From Sphingopyxis sp. LC363 (GTDB taxonomy: Bacteria; Pseudomonadota; Alphaproteobacteria; Sphingomonadales; Sphingomonadaceae): a stretch of DNA of 64,000 nucleotides. Under the pieces are notes generated by a model, which saw only the letters and a list, made by a program, of their open reading frames with translations, was not told the origin of the DNA and ran no database searches. The translations under genes were made by a program, and so were the position numbers. The stretch is from positions 1 through 64,000 of the forward strand of contig NZ_JNFC01000003.1 in NCBI RefSeq assembly GCF_000756385.1. Reading direction: 5' to 3'. Below, in pieces: positions 51,076 to 60,438 of the stretch. How positions within the stretch are numbered: position 1 is the first letter of the stretch; each line of letters begins with the position of its first letter.

Positions 51076-52706
51076 TGGCACCCCGCGGCTTTCGGCGGCA
51101 GCGGCGGCGAAATGACGCCGACGTTCCAGTTCCATGGAATGTCGCCCGCCGCGCGGCGGCGGCACATCACCGTTTCGTGCAGCGCCGCGGTGCCGGGAAG
51201 CAGGCGGTGCCCGGCTTTCGGCGCATCGGCGATGTGGAGGAAACCGGCGTCGTCGGAATAATCTGGCCAGTCGGGCTGGCCCTTCGCCTGCGGCCGGCCG
51301 CCGCGCGCGAAACTCGCCCAATAATCGCCCATCGCGCCCGCCAGCTTGCGTTCGGTGAGGTCGTCCGGAATTTTCGGCCACAGCGGCGGCGTCTTGCCCG
51401 CGGTACCGAAGATATAGGGCAGCTCGGCGGCGTGGAAGGCGTGGAGCTTCCATTCGGCGGTCGCCGGATAGCCATGGTCGAAATAATAGAGATAAGCGCC
51501 CTGCCCGAGCGCCGCCTGGTTCGACACCAGCCGTTCGGAGGTCCAGCCATACATCGCGTCGCGCGTCGCCGCGAGCATGCTTTCCTCGATCGTCTTCGCC
51601 GGATAGCGCGCAAGGAAGGCGTCCGCCAACTCGCCGTAATTGGCGCGGATCGCGGCGTCATAGGCCGCGGCATCGGCGGGCGGCTTGGGCAGCAGGAAGC
51701 GCAGCGAGCGGATTTCACCGGCGTTGAAGCCCGCGAGGATTGGCACCGGAGCTTGCTCGTTCCGGTCGAAGCTGTCGACGAGCTGACGCGGCACGATCTT
51801 GCCGTCGACGACGGGGAAAGGGAAATAGCCCGTCGCCGGCGCCTTTTCGGCGATGTCCTTTGCGGGCAGCGCGCGCAGCGCCGCGAGGTCGGCGGCGCCG
51901 AGCTTGGCAGCGAGGTCGGCGCCCTGCGCCTCGGCGGGCACCATGCCGTTCAGCGGCGCATGCAGCGCCGGCGCCGACACCATATAGGCGCTCTGCGCGA
52001 CCGCCTTGTGGAACAGCCCGCGCGCGGCGGGCGCGGTCATCAGATACATGACGCTGAGCGCGCCCGCCGACTCGCCCGCGATCGTCACATTGCCCGCGCT
52101 GCCGCCGAAGGCGCCGATGTTGCGCTTGACCCATTCGAGCGCCGCGACCTGGTCGAGCAGCCCATAATTGCCCGACACGCCCTCGACCGATTCGGCGCTG
52201 AGCTGCGGATGCGCGAGCCAGCCGAGCGCGCCGAGCCGGTAGTTGATCGACACGACGACGATACCGCGTTCGGCGAGCGCGCTGCCGTCATAGATCGGAT
52301 CGCCGCCCGACCCGCCGGTTAGCGCGCCGCCATGGATCCACACGAATACGGGTGCGTCCTTCGCATCTTTGGGTGCCCAGATGTTGAGCGACAGGCAATC
52401 CTCGCTCATCGCCGGCAGGTCCCAGGCATAGATGCTGGGGCCGCGCGGCCCCGGCTGCATGCACGCCGCGCCGAAGCGCGTCGCATCGCGGACGCCGTCC
52501 CAGCCCTCCGCCGGCTGCGGCGGCGCCCAGCGCAGCTTGCCGACCGGCGGCGCGGCATAGGGAATGCCCTTGAAGGCGCGGATGCCCTTCGTCTCGCTGC
52601 CCTCGACCTTGCCCGCGGGCGCGTCGATCACCGGCCCCGCCGCCATGGCCGGCGCCGCACAGACGGCGGCGGCGACAACGGCGAGACGGGACAGGCGGCG
52701 GATCAT
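51072..52706 (-). CDS. Carboxylesterase, type B family (second copy)
   Basis: A 544-residue secreted carboxylesterase. Signal peptide RRLSRLAVVAAAVCAAPAMA, then FKGIPYAAPPVGKLRW, EDCLSLNIWAPK, oxyanion IHGGALTGGSG, the nucleophile GESAGA and the His region FHAAELPYIFG. It is clearly paralogous to the product at 42805-44454. I prefer ATG 52706, with AAAGG just before; ATG 52718 has its purine box too close. It lies 26 bp after the TonB receptor stop and overlaps the acyl-CoA synthetase start, forming a tight uptake, hydrolysis and activation operon. Confidence 0.93.
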   Translation of the reverse strand: MIRRLSRLAVVAAAVCAAPAMAAGPVIDAPAGKVEGSETKGIRAFKGIPYAAPPVGKLRWAPPQPAEGWDGVRDATRFGAACMQPGPRGPSIYAWDLPAMSEDCLSLNIWAPKDAKDAPVFVWIHGGALTGGSGGDPIYDGSALAERGIVVVSINYRLGALGWLAHPQLSAESVEGVSGNYGLLDQVAALEWVKRNIGAFGGSAGNVTIAGESAGALSVMYLMTAPAARGLFHKAVAQSAYMVSAPALHAPLNGMVPAEAQGADLAAKLGAADLAALRALPAKDIAEKAPATGYFPFPVVDGKIVPRQLVDSFDRNEQAPVPILAGFNAGEIRSLRFLLPKPPADAAAYDAAIRANYGELADAFLARYPAKTIEESMLAATRDAMYGWTSERLVSNQAALGQGAYLYYFDHGYPATAEWKLHAFHAAELPYIFGTAGKTPPLWPKIPDDLTERKLAGAMGDYWASFARGGRPQAKGQPDWPDYSDDAGFLHIADAPKAGHRLLPGTAALHETVMCRRRAAGDIPWNWNVGVISPPLPPKAAGCQ

Positions 52707-52731
52707 CGGACCTTTCATCTCCTCGCGCCGA

Positions 52732-55008
52732 TCAGAAGCGGTAGTTGGCGCGGACGCCGATGGTGCGCGGACGCATGCGGGCGTAACGGCCGTCGAGGAA
52801 CGCCTCGGGATGGACATAGGTGACCTTGCTGTCGTCGAAGAGATTTTCGACATAGACGCCGAGGTCGATCGCCCCCAGTTTTGCCCCGGCATAGAGGTTC
52901 ACGTTGGTCCACGCCTCGGTGAAGTCATAGGTCGGGGCGACGGCATTCGGATTGCCCGGCACATTGGGGAACTGGTTCGGGAAGGCCCCCGCGTGCGACA
53001 CATTGACCGCGGCATAAGCGGTATCGGCACCGCCGATCGCGAAATCGTAGCGCAGCGTGCCCGACCCTTGGAAATGCGGCGAGGCAAGGCGCGTGCCGAG
53101 CTCGGCGCCCGAAATCGCGGCTTCGCCCGGGGTCAGGTCGGTCACCTTCGCGCGGTTGAACGAACCGTTGAGCGCGAGGCTCAACCCCTGCACCGGCCGC
53201 GCGATGAACTCGAATTCGAGGCCGTAGCTTTCGGCACCGCCGATATTCGTCGCGAACTGGATCGAGTCCGAAACGCGGTTCGCCTGAACCTGAATATCCT
53301 TCCAGTCGATATAATAGGCGGCGATATTGGCGACGAGATCGCCGCCGAGCCAGCGGCCCTTCAGCCCTAACTCATAATTGGTGACGCTGTCCGATTTCGC
53401 GCCGTCGGGGATGATCAGGTCGTCGGGATCGATCGCGCTGACCAGCCCGGCGCGCGCATTGACGACCGGGGTGCGAAAGCCCGTCGAGACGGTCGCATAG
53501 GTGGTCAGGCTGTCGACCGGCTTCCACGACACGCTCGCCTTCCACGACAGGCGGTCGTCCTTGACCTTCAGCCCTTCGGCATAGGCGATCGGCGTGACCG
53601 TGAGCGGGATGTTCTCCAGACCGAGGAAAGCGGCGGTCAGATAATTGCTGTTGTATCCGCCGCCACGAGTGAAGCTCTGCACTTCGGTGCTGCCGTAGCG
53701 CAGGCCGCCGGTGACCCAGAAACTGTCGCTGAAGCGCCCGGTCACCTCGCCGAAGCCTGCGATTTCCTTCTGGTCGGTATAGCTGTTGAAGCGCTGGTAA
53801 TATTCGTCGGGCAGCCCGGTCAGACCATTCTCGGCCAGATATTCGAGGCTCGACCGATAAGCGAAATCAACGGTACGGCGCTTGTCGTAATAGAAAAAGC
53901 CCGCGACCCATTCGATCGGCCCGTCGTGGCGCGAGACAAGCCGCGTTTCCTGCACGAACAGGTCGTCATAGCCATAAGCGTCGAGCGCAAAGGGAAAGGC
54001 CTGTGCAAAGGTGCCCGCGAGGTCGACATAGAAGGAGGCGTCATAGTCCGACAGCGTCGTCGAGCTGATCAGCTCGGCGAAATCGAACTCGTAATTGATC
54101 GTCACATTATAATTGGTGAGCTTGCCCTGGAACAGGTCGGGACGGTCCGAGCGGCGCACGAACTTGCCGAGCAGCGGGTTGGTCAGCCCCGAATCGGCGG
54201 GCTTGCTGTTCTCGTACGACGCGAGCAGCTTCACCTTCATGCGGTCGGTCGGCTGGAGGAGCAGGATCGCGCGGCCGCCGAACGCCTCGAGGCTGTTCGA
54301 ATCCTCGATCCCGGTGCCGATATTGTCGACCCAGCCGTCCTCGTTGCGATAATAGCCGGTGACGCGCAGCCCGATCTCGTCCTTCATGATCGGCAAATTG
54401 ACCATCGCATTATAGCGCTGGCGCACCGAGCTCGACCCGGTGAGGCCGAGGTCGATACTCGCCGAGGCCTCGAAATCGTCGAGGTCGGGGCTCTTGGTGA
54501 TGATCCGCATTGCACCCGCGAGCGAGTTCGACCCGAACAAGGTGCCCTGCGGCCCGCGCAGGAACTCGACGCGCTCGACGTCGTAGAGATTGGGATCGAG
54601 GATCGTCGAATTGCCGTTCGCCGAAATCGGCAGCTCGTCGACATAGATGGCGACCGCGCTCTGCAGGCCGGCCGAATAGCCGTTGGTGTTGATCCCGCGC
54701 GCGGTGAAATTGTTGAAATTCTGCGTCGGACGGTTGACGACGATGCCCGGCGTATTCTGGGCGATGCCCTCGAACCCGACGATGCCGAGATCGTCGAGTT
54801 CCTCCTGCCCGAACGCGGTGACGCTGAGCGGCACGTCCTGCAGGCGGGCGGTACGGCGGGTCGCGGTGACGATGATGTCGTTATCGTCCCTCTGCTGATC
54901 CGATGCCGCCGTATCGGCGGGCGGCGCCTCGACCCCTTGGGCCATGACGGCAACGGGCGACGCGAACAGCGCGGCGGCCGAGGCGGACGCAAAAAGCTGA
55001 GCCTTCAT
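52732..55008 (-). CDS. TonB-dependent outer-membrane receptor
   Basis: A 758-residue TonB-dependent transporter. It has a signal peptide (SASAAALFASPVAVMAQG), the TonB box-like DNDIIVTATRRTARLQDVPL and a plug domain to about residue 170 (VERVEFLRGPQGTLFGSNSL). A 22-strand barrel follows, ending in the aromatic C-terminus RTIGVRANYRF. No siderophore genes are near. The downstream esterase and acyl-CoA synthetase suggest it imports an ester-type organic compound. Operator site 3 lies about 65-100 bp upstream of the start. Confidence 0.95.
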   Translation of the reverse strand: MKAQLFASASAAALFASPVAVMAQGVEAPPADTAASDQQRDDNDIIVTATRRTARLQDVPLSVTAFGQEELDDLGIVGFEGIAQNTPGIVVNRPTQNFNNFTARGINTNGYSAGLQSAVAIYVDELPISANGNSTILDPNLYDVERVEFLRGPQGTLFGSNSLAGAMRIITKSPDLDDFEASASIDLGLTGSSSVRQRYNAMVNLPIMKDEIGLRVTGYYRNEDGWVDNIGTGIEDSNSLEAFGGRAILLLQPTDRMKVKLLASYENSKPADSGLTNPLLGKFVRRSDRPDLFQGKLTNYNVTINYEFDFAELISSTTLSDYDASFYVDLAGTFAQAFPFALDAYGYDDLFVQETRLVSRHDGPIEWVAGFFYYDKRRTVDFAYRSSLEYLAENGLTGLPDEYYQRFNSYTDQKEIAGFGEVTGRFSDSFWVTGGLRYGSTEVQSFTRGGGYNSNYLTAAFLGLENIPLTVTPIAYAEGLKVKDDRLSWKASVSWKPVDSLTTYATVSTGFRTPVVNARAGLVSAIDPDDLIIPDGAKSDSVTNYELGLKGRWLGGDLVANIAAYYIDWKDIQVQANRVSDSIQFATNIGGAESYGLEFEFIARPVQGLSLALNGSFNRAKVTDLTPGEAAISGAELGTRLASPHFQGSGTLRYDFAIGGADTAYAAVNVSHAGAFPNQFPNVPGNPNAVAPTYDFTEAWTNVNLYAGAKLGAIDLGVYVENLFDDSKVTYVHPEAFLDGRYARMRPRTIGVRANYRF

Positions 55009-55074
55009 ATCAAACTCTCCCTCCCGTCAGCGGTCATTGCCGCCGATCTGGGCCCAGCTTATCGGCAAGATTCT

Positions 55075-55108
55075 CGCGCGAGTCAATATTCACTATCGCG
55101 TGTGTGAA
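55075..55108. promoter_or_regulatory. Putative TetR-type operator, site 3 (double)
   Basis: On the minus strand TTCACACACGCGATAGTGAA (55108-55089) is followed directly by TATTGACTCGCGAG. AGTGAATATT thus appears on the minus strand and AGTCAATATT on the plus strand around a shared AATATT. It resembles sites 1 and 2. Confidence 0.55.
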
Positions 55109-55192
55109 TAAAATGAGAGAGAGGAGGAAAGCCTTGCTACGGAGCGAAATTTGAGGAGGATTGCCGGGCGATTTGCCGGGTAGGCGGCTTTG

Positions 55193-56284
55193 TTACGCCC
55201 CGATCCGCGCCAGCCCGTCCATCACCGCGGTCAGGGCGAGCGCATTCTCGCGCTCCATCGCGCTATGCCCCGCATTGGTGACCACATAAGTGTAGGGTCC
55301 CCCGCCCGCTTCGCGCAGCGCCGCGACGAGCCGCGACGCCTGCGTCAGCGGGCACACCTCGTCAAAGCGGCCATGGACGATATGGATGGGGATGCCGGCG
55401 AGCGTGGCGATATTGTCGAAGAAATGCCCCGCGGGGAGGAACAGCGCGTTGGCGAAATAATGCGCCTCGATCTGCGCGAAGCAGAGCGCGAAATCGGCCT
55501 CGCCGAACTTGCCCGTGTCAGCCGTCTCGGGGATCATGTTCGAAATCACGCCCTCCCACAAGGACCAGGTCAGCGCCGCCTTGAGCTGGCGTTCTTTCTC
55601 GGCCGGGGTCTCGGGGACCATGTCGAAGATCGCCTTGTAGGATTTCATCACGTCGCCGCGCTCTTCGGGCGTCAGCACCGACAGCAGTTCGGCCCACTCG
55701 CCAGGATATTTCATATAGGCGCCGGGTTCGGTGAGGGCATAGGGATCGTCGGCCCACGTCGCGGCATTGCCCTGATAGAGATAGAGCAGATCCTCGGGCG
55801 CCCCCAGAAAGATGCCGCGCAGGATCAGGCTTGCGCAATGCTCGGGATGCGCGATGGCATAGGCCATCGCAAGCGTGCTGCCCCAGCTGCCGCCGAAGAC
55901 GTGCATCGGCCCCGCGATCTCCAGCTTGTCGCGCAATTTCTCGATGTCGCCGATCAGGTCGGCGGTGGTGTTTTTCGCGAGCGCCACCGCGGGTCCCGTC
56001 GAGGCGACATTGGGCTCGCTCTTGCCGCAGCCGCGCTGGTCGAACAGGATGACGCGATAGCGTTTCGGGTCGAAGAAGCGCGCCATGACAGGCGCGCAGG
56101 CGCCGCCGGGACCGCCGTGGAGGAACATCACCGGTTCGCCCGCCGGATTGCCATATTCCTCCCAATAGATGCGGTGCGCGGGATCGCGGTCGACCTCGAG
56201 CCAGCCGAAATTCAGGCAGGGCGGCTGCGGGTAGACCCAGTCCTCGCCGATCTTGCTCGTCGCCTGCAATCGCGAAAAATCCAT
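55193..56284 (-). CDS. pip: Prolyl aminopeptidase (proline iminopeptidase)
   Basis: A 363-residue alpha/beta hydrolase releasing N-terminal proline from peptides. Family marks are the oxyanion LHGGPGGACAP, VILFDQRGCGKSEP, the nucleophile GGSWGSTLAMAYA, the acid in HIVHGRFDEVCP and the His of NAGHSAME. The start MDFSRLQATSKIGEDWVYPQ at 56284 replaces a long spurious extension. About 40 N-terminal residues precede the usual family start, perhaps an extra segment. It is co-directional with the TonB receptor, but operator site 3 lies between them, so it is probably a separate unit. Confidence 0.9.
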   Translation of the reverse strand: MDFSRLQATSKIGEDWVYPQPPCLNFGWLEVDRDPAHRIYWEEYGNPAGEPVMFLHGGPGGACAPVMARFFDPKRYRVILFDQRGCGKSEPNVASTGPAVALAKNTTADLIGDIEKLRDKLEIAGPMHVFGGSWGSTLAMAYAIAHPEHCASLILRGIFLGAPEDLLYLYQGNAATWADDPYALTEPGAYMKYPGEWAELLSVLTPEERGDVMKSYKAIFDMVPETPAEKERQLKAALTWSLWEGVISNMIPETADTGKFGEADFALCFAQIEAHYFANALFLPAGHFFDNIATLAGIPIHIVHGRFDEVCPLTQASRLVAALREAGGGPYTYVVTNAGHSAMERENALALTAVMDGLARIGA

Positions 56285-56513
56285 GTCTTTCCCTTCACTT
56301 ATGATCGGGCTGTATGGCCCGCTTAGCGATGCGCGCCGGCATGTCCACCGCGCGGGGCGAAACGCCGGGAACTTATGGCGCAGATCATCGTTCAAAAACC
56401 ACCCCTGATCGCGGGATGGTCGGCGCATATTTGCTCGTCCGCATGACTCAAGTCCCGGGGTTGGGCGCTCGCGCCCGGAAAGCGATTCCGGCCGCATCAA
56501 AAGGAGTGGTCTC

Positions 56514-56762
56514 ATGCGTTTCCAACCCGTCTTGATAAGCGCGCTCGGCGCGCTCGCACTCTCCGCCTGTTCGCAGCAGGAAGAAATCGCCGCGGCCCCG
56601 CCGCCTCCGCCGCCGGGCGCGGTTCCCGGGAGCATCGCCGCCGACCGCGACGGCGACGGCATCATCGACGGCTATTACACCGCCGACGGTATCTATCATC
56701 CGAACTACACCCCGCCGCCCCCGCCGCCGCCCGCCCCGACGCAGGTGGGAGAACGCGGCTGA
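56514..56762 (+). CDS. Small proline-rich lipoprotein with Asp-rich calcium-type loop
   Basis: An 82-residue lipoprotein. The signal peptide ends in lipobox ALSAC, then a run of six Pro, an Asp-x-Asp-x-Asp-Gly loop (DRDGDGIIDGYYTADG) resembling EF-hand or thrombospondin-type calcium loops, and a second Pro run near the C-terminus. AAAGGAG lies about 7 nt before the ATG. The stop overlaps the start of the L,D-transpeptidase (TGATG), so the two are translationally coupled, suggesting a cell-wall role such as anchoring or regulating that enzyme. No named family recognised. Confidence 0.75.
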   Translation: MRFQPVLISALGALALSACSQQEEIAAAPPPPPPGAVPGSIAADRDGDGIIDGYYTADGIYHPNYTPPPPPPPAPTQVGERG

Positions 56763-58078
56763 TGACGTCCGTTCGGGGGGCGCGGCGCCGCTGCGCTCCC
56801 CTGTTCCTGACCCTGCTGGCGCTCGGCGGGACGCTCGCGCCGCCCGCGCTCGCCGCCCCTGCCGCTCAAAGTGCCGTTCCCTTGCTCGCGAACGCAATTC
56901 GCGAAGAGGCCGGCGGCGACGTCAAACGCTTTTACGCCGCGCGCGGCTACCGGCCGTTGTGGGTCCGCGCGGGCAAGGTCGGGCCCGAAGCCGCGATGCT
57001 GCTCGGCTATCTTTCGACCGCGCGCTTCGACGGCCTCAAGCCCGCGCCAGGCGATGTACGCGATCTCGAACAGGCGATCGCGCGCGCCCGCGACGGCGAT
57101 CCGCGCGCTCTTGCGCGCGCCGAGGTCGAGCTGTCCACCGCCTTCGCACGCTATGTCCGCGACATGCGCCGCCCGGGCGATGCGAAGATGGAATATGCCG
57201 ACAGATCGCTGAAGCCGAAGAAGGCCGATACCGAAACCATCCTCCGTGCCGCCGCCTTTCCCAAGGATTTTGGCGCCTATATGAAAAATATGGGCTGGAT
57301 GAGCGAACATTATGTCCGCCTCCGCGGCCTGATGCGCCGCGCGCAGGGCGGCGGCGTGCCCGAGGAGGCGATGGACCGCCTCCGCCTCAACCTCGACCGC
57401 GCGCGCATCCTGCCGGGCCCCTACACGCATCATGTCGTCGTCGATGCCTCGTCGGGCCAGCTCTGGTATTATGGCGCGGGCAAGCGTGTGGGCATGATGA
57501 AGGTCGTCGTCGGCGCCCCCGAAACGCCGACGCCGATGCTCGCGGGCAAGCTGCAATGGGCGATCCTCAACCCCTATTGGAACGTTCCCGACTATCTCGC
57601 GCAAAAAAGCATCGCGCCCAAGATACTCGCGGGCCGCAGCCTCGCGTCGCTGCGCATGGAAGCGCTCTCCGACTGGGGGCCCAACCCGCGCAAGCTCGAA
57701 CAATCGGAGATCGACTGGCCCGCGGTCGCCGCGGGCGACCGGCTGCTGCGCCTGCGTGAACTTCCGGGCGGCGCCAATTCGATGGGCAAGGTCAAATTCC
57801 TCTTCCCCAACGACGAAGGCATCTATCTGCACGACACTCCCGACCGCGCGCTGCTCGGCAAGCCCGACCGCCATTTTTCGAACGGCTGCATCCGCCTCGA
57901 AAATGCGGCCAAGCTCGGCCAATGGCTGCTTCACCGCTCGATCAACACCAAGTCGAAGGCGCCCGAACAGGCGGTGCCGCTGCCGGTCGAGGTTCCCGTC
58001 TACCTCACCTATATCACCGCGATGGTGACCGAGCGCGGCATCGCCTTCCGCAACGACGTTTACGGCCGGGACGGATAG
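56762..58078 (+). CDS. L,D-transpeptidase (YkuD domain)
   Basis: A 438-residue secreted murein L,D-transpeptidase that forms 3-3 peptidoglycan cross-links or attaches proteins. Signal peptide at residues 1-35. The N-terminal scaffold domain includes FYAARGYRPLWVRAGKVGPE. The YkuD core starts near HHVVVDASSGQLWYYGAGKR and has the catalytic set HDTPDRALLGKPDRHFSNGC followed by IRLEN (His, Ser/Asn, Gly, Cys, Arg). The C-terminal part continues beyond the core as in YcbB-like enzymes. It is coupled to the preceding small lipoprotein by a 1-bp overlap. Confidence 0.93.
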   Translation: MTSVRGARRRCAPLFLTLLALGGTLAPPALAAPAAQSAVPLLANAIREEAGGDVKRFYAARGYRPLWVRAGKVGPEAAMLLGYLSTARFDGLKPAPGDVRDLEQAIARARDGDPRALARAEVELSTAFARYVRDMRRPGDAKMEYADRSLKPKKADTETILRAAAFPKDFGAYMKNMGWMSEHYVRLRGLMRRAQGGGVPEEAMDRLRLNLDRARILPGPYTHHVVVDASSGQLWYYGAGKRVGMMKVVVGAPETPTPMLAGKLQWAILNPYWNVPDYLAQKSIAPKILAGRSLASLRMEALSDWGPNPRKLEQSEIDWPAVAAGDRLLRLRELPGGANSMGKVKFLFPNDEGIYLHDTPDRALLGKPDRHFSNGCIRLENAAKLGQWLLHRSINTKSKAPEQAVPLPVEVPVYLTYITAMVTERGIAFRNDVYGRDG

Positions 58079-58157
58079 CATCCTGTCGTCAGGCGGTTGA
58101 CCCGCATCCCCGAAAAGTTCAGACCACCCCCAAACCAAAAAAAAGGGGAAATATTTC

Positions 58158-60311
58158 ATGCGCAAACTGGCATTGTTCGGGGCGAGCCTCCTCGCTCTTA
58201 CCTCGCAGATCACGCTTGCGCAGGAGGAACAGCCGCCCGCCACGCCGCCCGCGGAAACCGCACCCGCCGAGACCCCGGCCGCCATGTCGGCCTCCGCCGT
58301 AGGGAGCGCCAGGATCGCCCCCAACCGCCGCTTCACCGGCGCCGACCTTTTCGACCTCGCGATCGCCGCAGATCCGCAGATCAGCCCCGACGGCCGCCAC
58401 ATCGCCTATGTCCGCCGCGCGAACGACATCATGACCGACCGCGCGGTCAGCTCGATCTGGCTGATCGACACCCGGACCGGTGCGGAAATGCCGGTCGCCG
58501 GCCGGCAGGGCGGCGCCTTTTCGCCGCGCTGGTCGCCCGACGGCAAACGCCTCGCCTTCGCCTCGACCGAGGGCGGCGGCGCGCAGCTCTGGGTGCGCTG
58601 GATGGACGGCGGCGAGACGGTACGCCTCACCGGTCTGCCCACCAGCCCGTCGAGCATCGCCTGGTCGCCCGACGGCCGCTCGATTGCCTATACGATGCTG
58701 GTCAAGGACGAAGGGCCGAAGTTCGGCAGCGCCCCCGCGAACAAGCCCGAGGGCGCGAAATGGGCCGAACCGCTCGAGATCCGCGACCTCCTCACCTATC
58801 GCGCCGATGGCGAGGGCTATGTCGAGCCGGGCTTCGAGAAGATTTTCCTCGTTCCCGCGACCGGCGGCGCGCCGCGCCAGCTCACTTTCGGGCCCTATCA
58901 CGACGGCGGCCCGCTCAGTTGGTCGCGCGATGGCCGCACACTCTATTTCGCTGCCAACCGCCGCCCCGACTGGGAAAGCGATCCGGTCGAAAGCGAAATC
59001 TATGCGCTCGACGTGGCGAGCGGCGGGGTCAGCGCGCTTACCGACCGCAACGGTCCCGACGCGAGCCCGCTCGTTTCGCCCGACGGCGGCAAGATCGCTT
59101 ACCTTGGCTTCGACGACAAATTGCGCGCTTATGAAAACACGCAGCTCTACGTCATGAACCGCGACGGCTCGGGCAAGCGCAGCCTGACCGCCGATTGGGA
59201 CTATGGCATAGATGCGATCGAATGGGCCGGTGACGGCAAGTCGGTCTATGCGCAGTACGACGATCATGGCGAAACCAAGGTCGCGCGCATCGGGCTCGAC
59301 GGAGGCGTACGCACCGCCGCTACCGGTTTGTCGGGCGGCGGGATGGACCGGCCGTACACCGGCGGCAGCTTCACCGTCTCCGACGGCGGCGCGATCGCCT
59401 TCACCGGCGGCACCGCGACCCGTCCGGCCGAGGTGCAGCTGACACGCGGCGGCGACGCGCGCATCCTCACCGACCTCAACCGCTCGCTGCGCGAAGTGAA
59501 ATCGTTCGGCGAGGTCCGCAAGATCACCGTCGCCTCGAGCCACGACGGCAAGACGATCGAGGGCTGGCTGACCCTGCCGCCCGGCCATGTCGAAGGGCAG
59601 CGCGTGCCGCTGATCCTCGAAATCCACGGCGGACCTTTCGCCGCCTATGGCCCGCATTTTTCGACCGACAACCAGCTTTATGCCGCCGCGGGCTATGCCG
59701 TGCTCTCGGCCAACCCGCGCGGCTCGACCAGCTATGGCGCGGCCTTCGCGAACGAGATCGACAAGGCCTATCCGGGCAATGATTATTTCGACCTGATCAG
59801 CATTGTCGACCGCGCGATCGAACTCGGCGTTGCCGACCCCAACGCGCTGTTCGTCACCGGCGGCTCGGGCGGCGGCGTGCTGACGAGCTGGATCGTCGGC
59901 AAGACCAACCGTTTCAAGGCCGCTGTCACGCAAAAACCGGTGATCAACTGGACGACGCAGGCGCTCACCGCCGACGGCCCCGCCTTTTTCGGCCGATACT
60001 GGCTCGGCGCGCAACCATGGGAGAATCCCGAACTTTACTGGTCGCGCTCGCCGCTGTCGCTCGTCGGCAATGTGGAGACCCCGACGATGGTCGTCGTCGG
60101 CGCCGAGGATTATCGCACCCCGGTCAGCGAATCCGAACAATATTACACCGCGCTCCGCCTCCGCGGCGTGCCCACCGCGCTGGTCAAGGTGCCCGGCGCC
60201 AGCCACGGCAGCATCGCCGCGCGCCCCTCGCAATCGGCCGCCAAGGCCTCGGCGATCCTCGCCTGGTTCGAAAAATACCGGAAGGGCTGGACGCGCCCGG
60301 CGGGGGAATAA
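58158..60311 (+). CDS. S9 family prolyl oligopeptidase-like serine peptidase
   Basis: A 717-residue exported peptidase. A signal peptide (LALFGASLLALTSQITLAQ) and an Ala/Pro-rich linker are followed by a TolB/WD-like propeller (DPQISPDGRHIAYVRR, WSPDGKRLAFAST). A C-terminal alpha/beta hydrolase has ILEIHGGPFAAYG, the nucleophile GGSGGGVLTSW, the acid in VVVGAEDYRTP and the His in PGASHG. The pattern fits acylaminoacyl- or dipeptidyl-type S9C peptidases. AAAAGGGGAAA precedes the ATG. It lies downstream of the L,D-transpeptidase by 79 bp. Confidence 0.94.
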   Translation: MRKLALFGASLLALTSQITLAQEEQPPATPPAETAPAETPAAMSASAVGSARIAPNRRFTGADLFDLAIAADPQISPDGRHIAYVRRANDIMTDRAVSSIWLIDTRTGAEMPVAGRQGGAFSPRWSPDGKRLAFASTEGGGAQLWVRWMDGGETVRLTGLPTSPSSIAWSPDGRSIAYTMLVKDEGPKFGSAPANKPEGAKWAEPLEIRDLLTYRADGEGYVEPGFEKIFLVPATGGAPRQLTFGPYHDGGPLSWSRDGRTLYFAANRRPDWESDPVESEIYALDVASGGVSALTDRNGPDASPLVSPDGGKIAYLGFDDKLRAYENTQLYVMNRDGSGKRSLTADWDYGIDAIEWAGDGKSVYAQYDDHGETKVARIGLDGGVRTAATGLSGGGMDRPYTGGSFTVSDGGAIAFTGGTATRPAEVQLTRGGDARILTDLNRSLREVKSFGEVRKITVASSHDGKTIEGWLTLPPGHVEGQRVPLILEIHGGPFAAYGPHFSTDNQLYAAAGYAVLSANPRGSTSYGAAFANEIDKAYPGNDYFDLISIVDRAIELGVADPNALFVTGGSGGGVLTSWIVGKTNRFKAAVTQKPVINWTTQALTADGPAFFGRYWLGAQPWENPELYWSRSPLSLVGNVETPTMVVVGAEDYRTPVSESEQYYTALRLRGVPTALVKVPGASHGSIAARPSQSAAKASAILAWFEKYRKGWTRPAGE

Positions 60312-60438
60312 CCGGGTCATCGAGCAGGTTGGCTATGGGGTGGAAGCGGGCGTTTCTTTAACCGTCGCCCCTGCGAAGGCGGGCGCCGCTAGCGGCCTTA
60401 CTCAGCAGCGTTGCGTAAACCAACAGCCCCCGCGGCCC

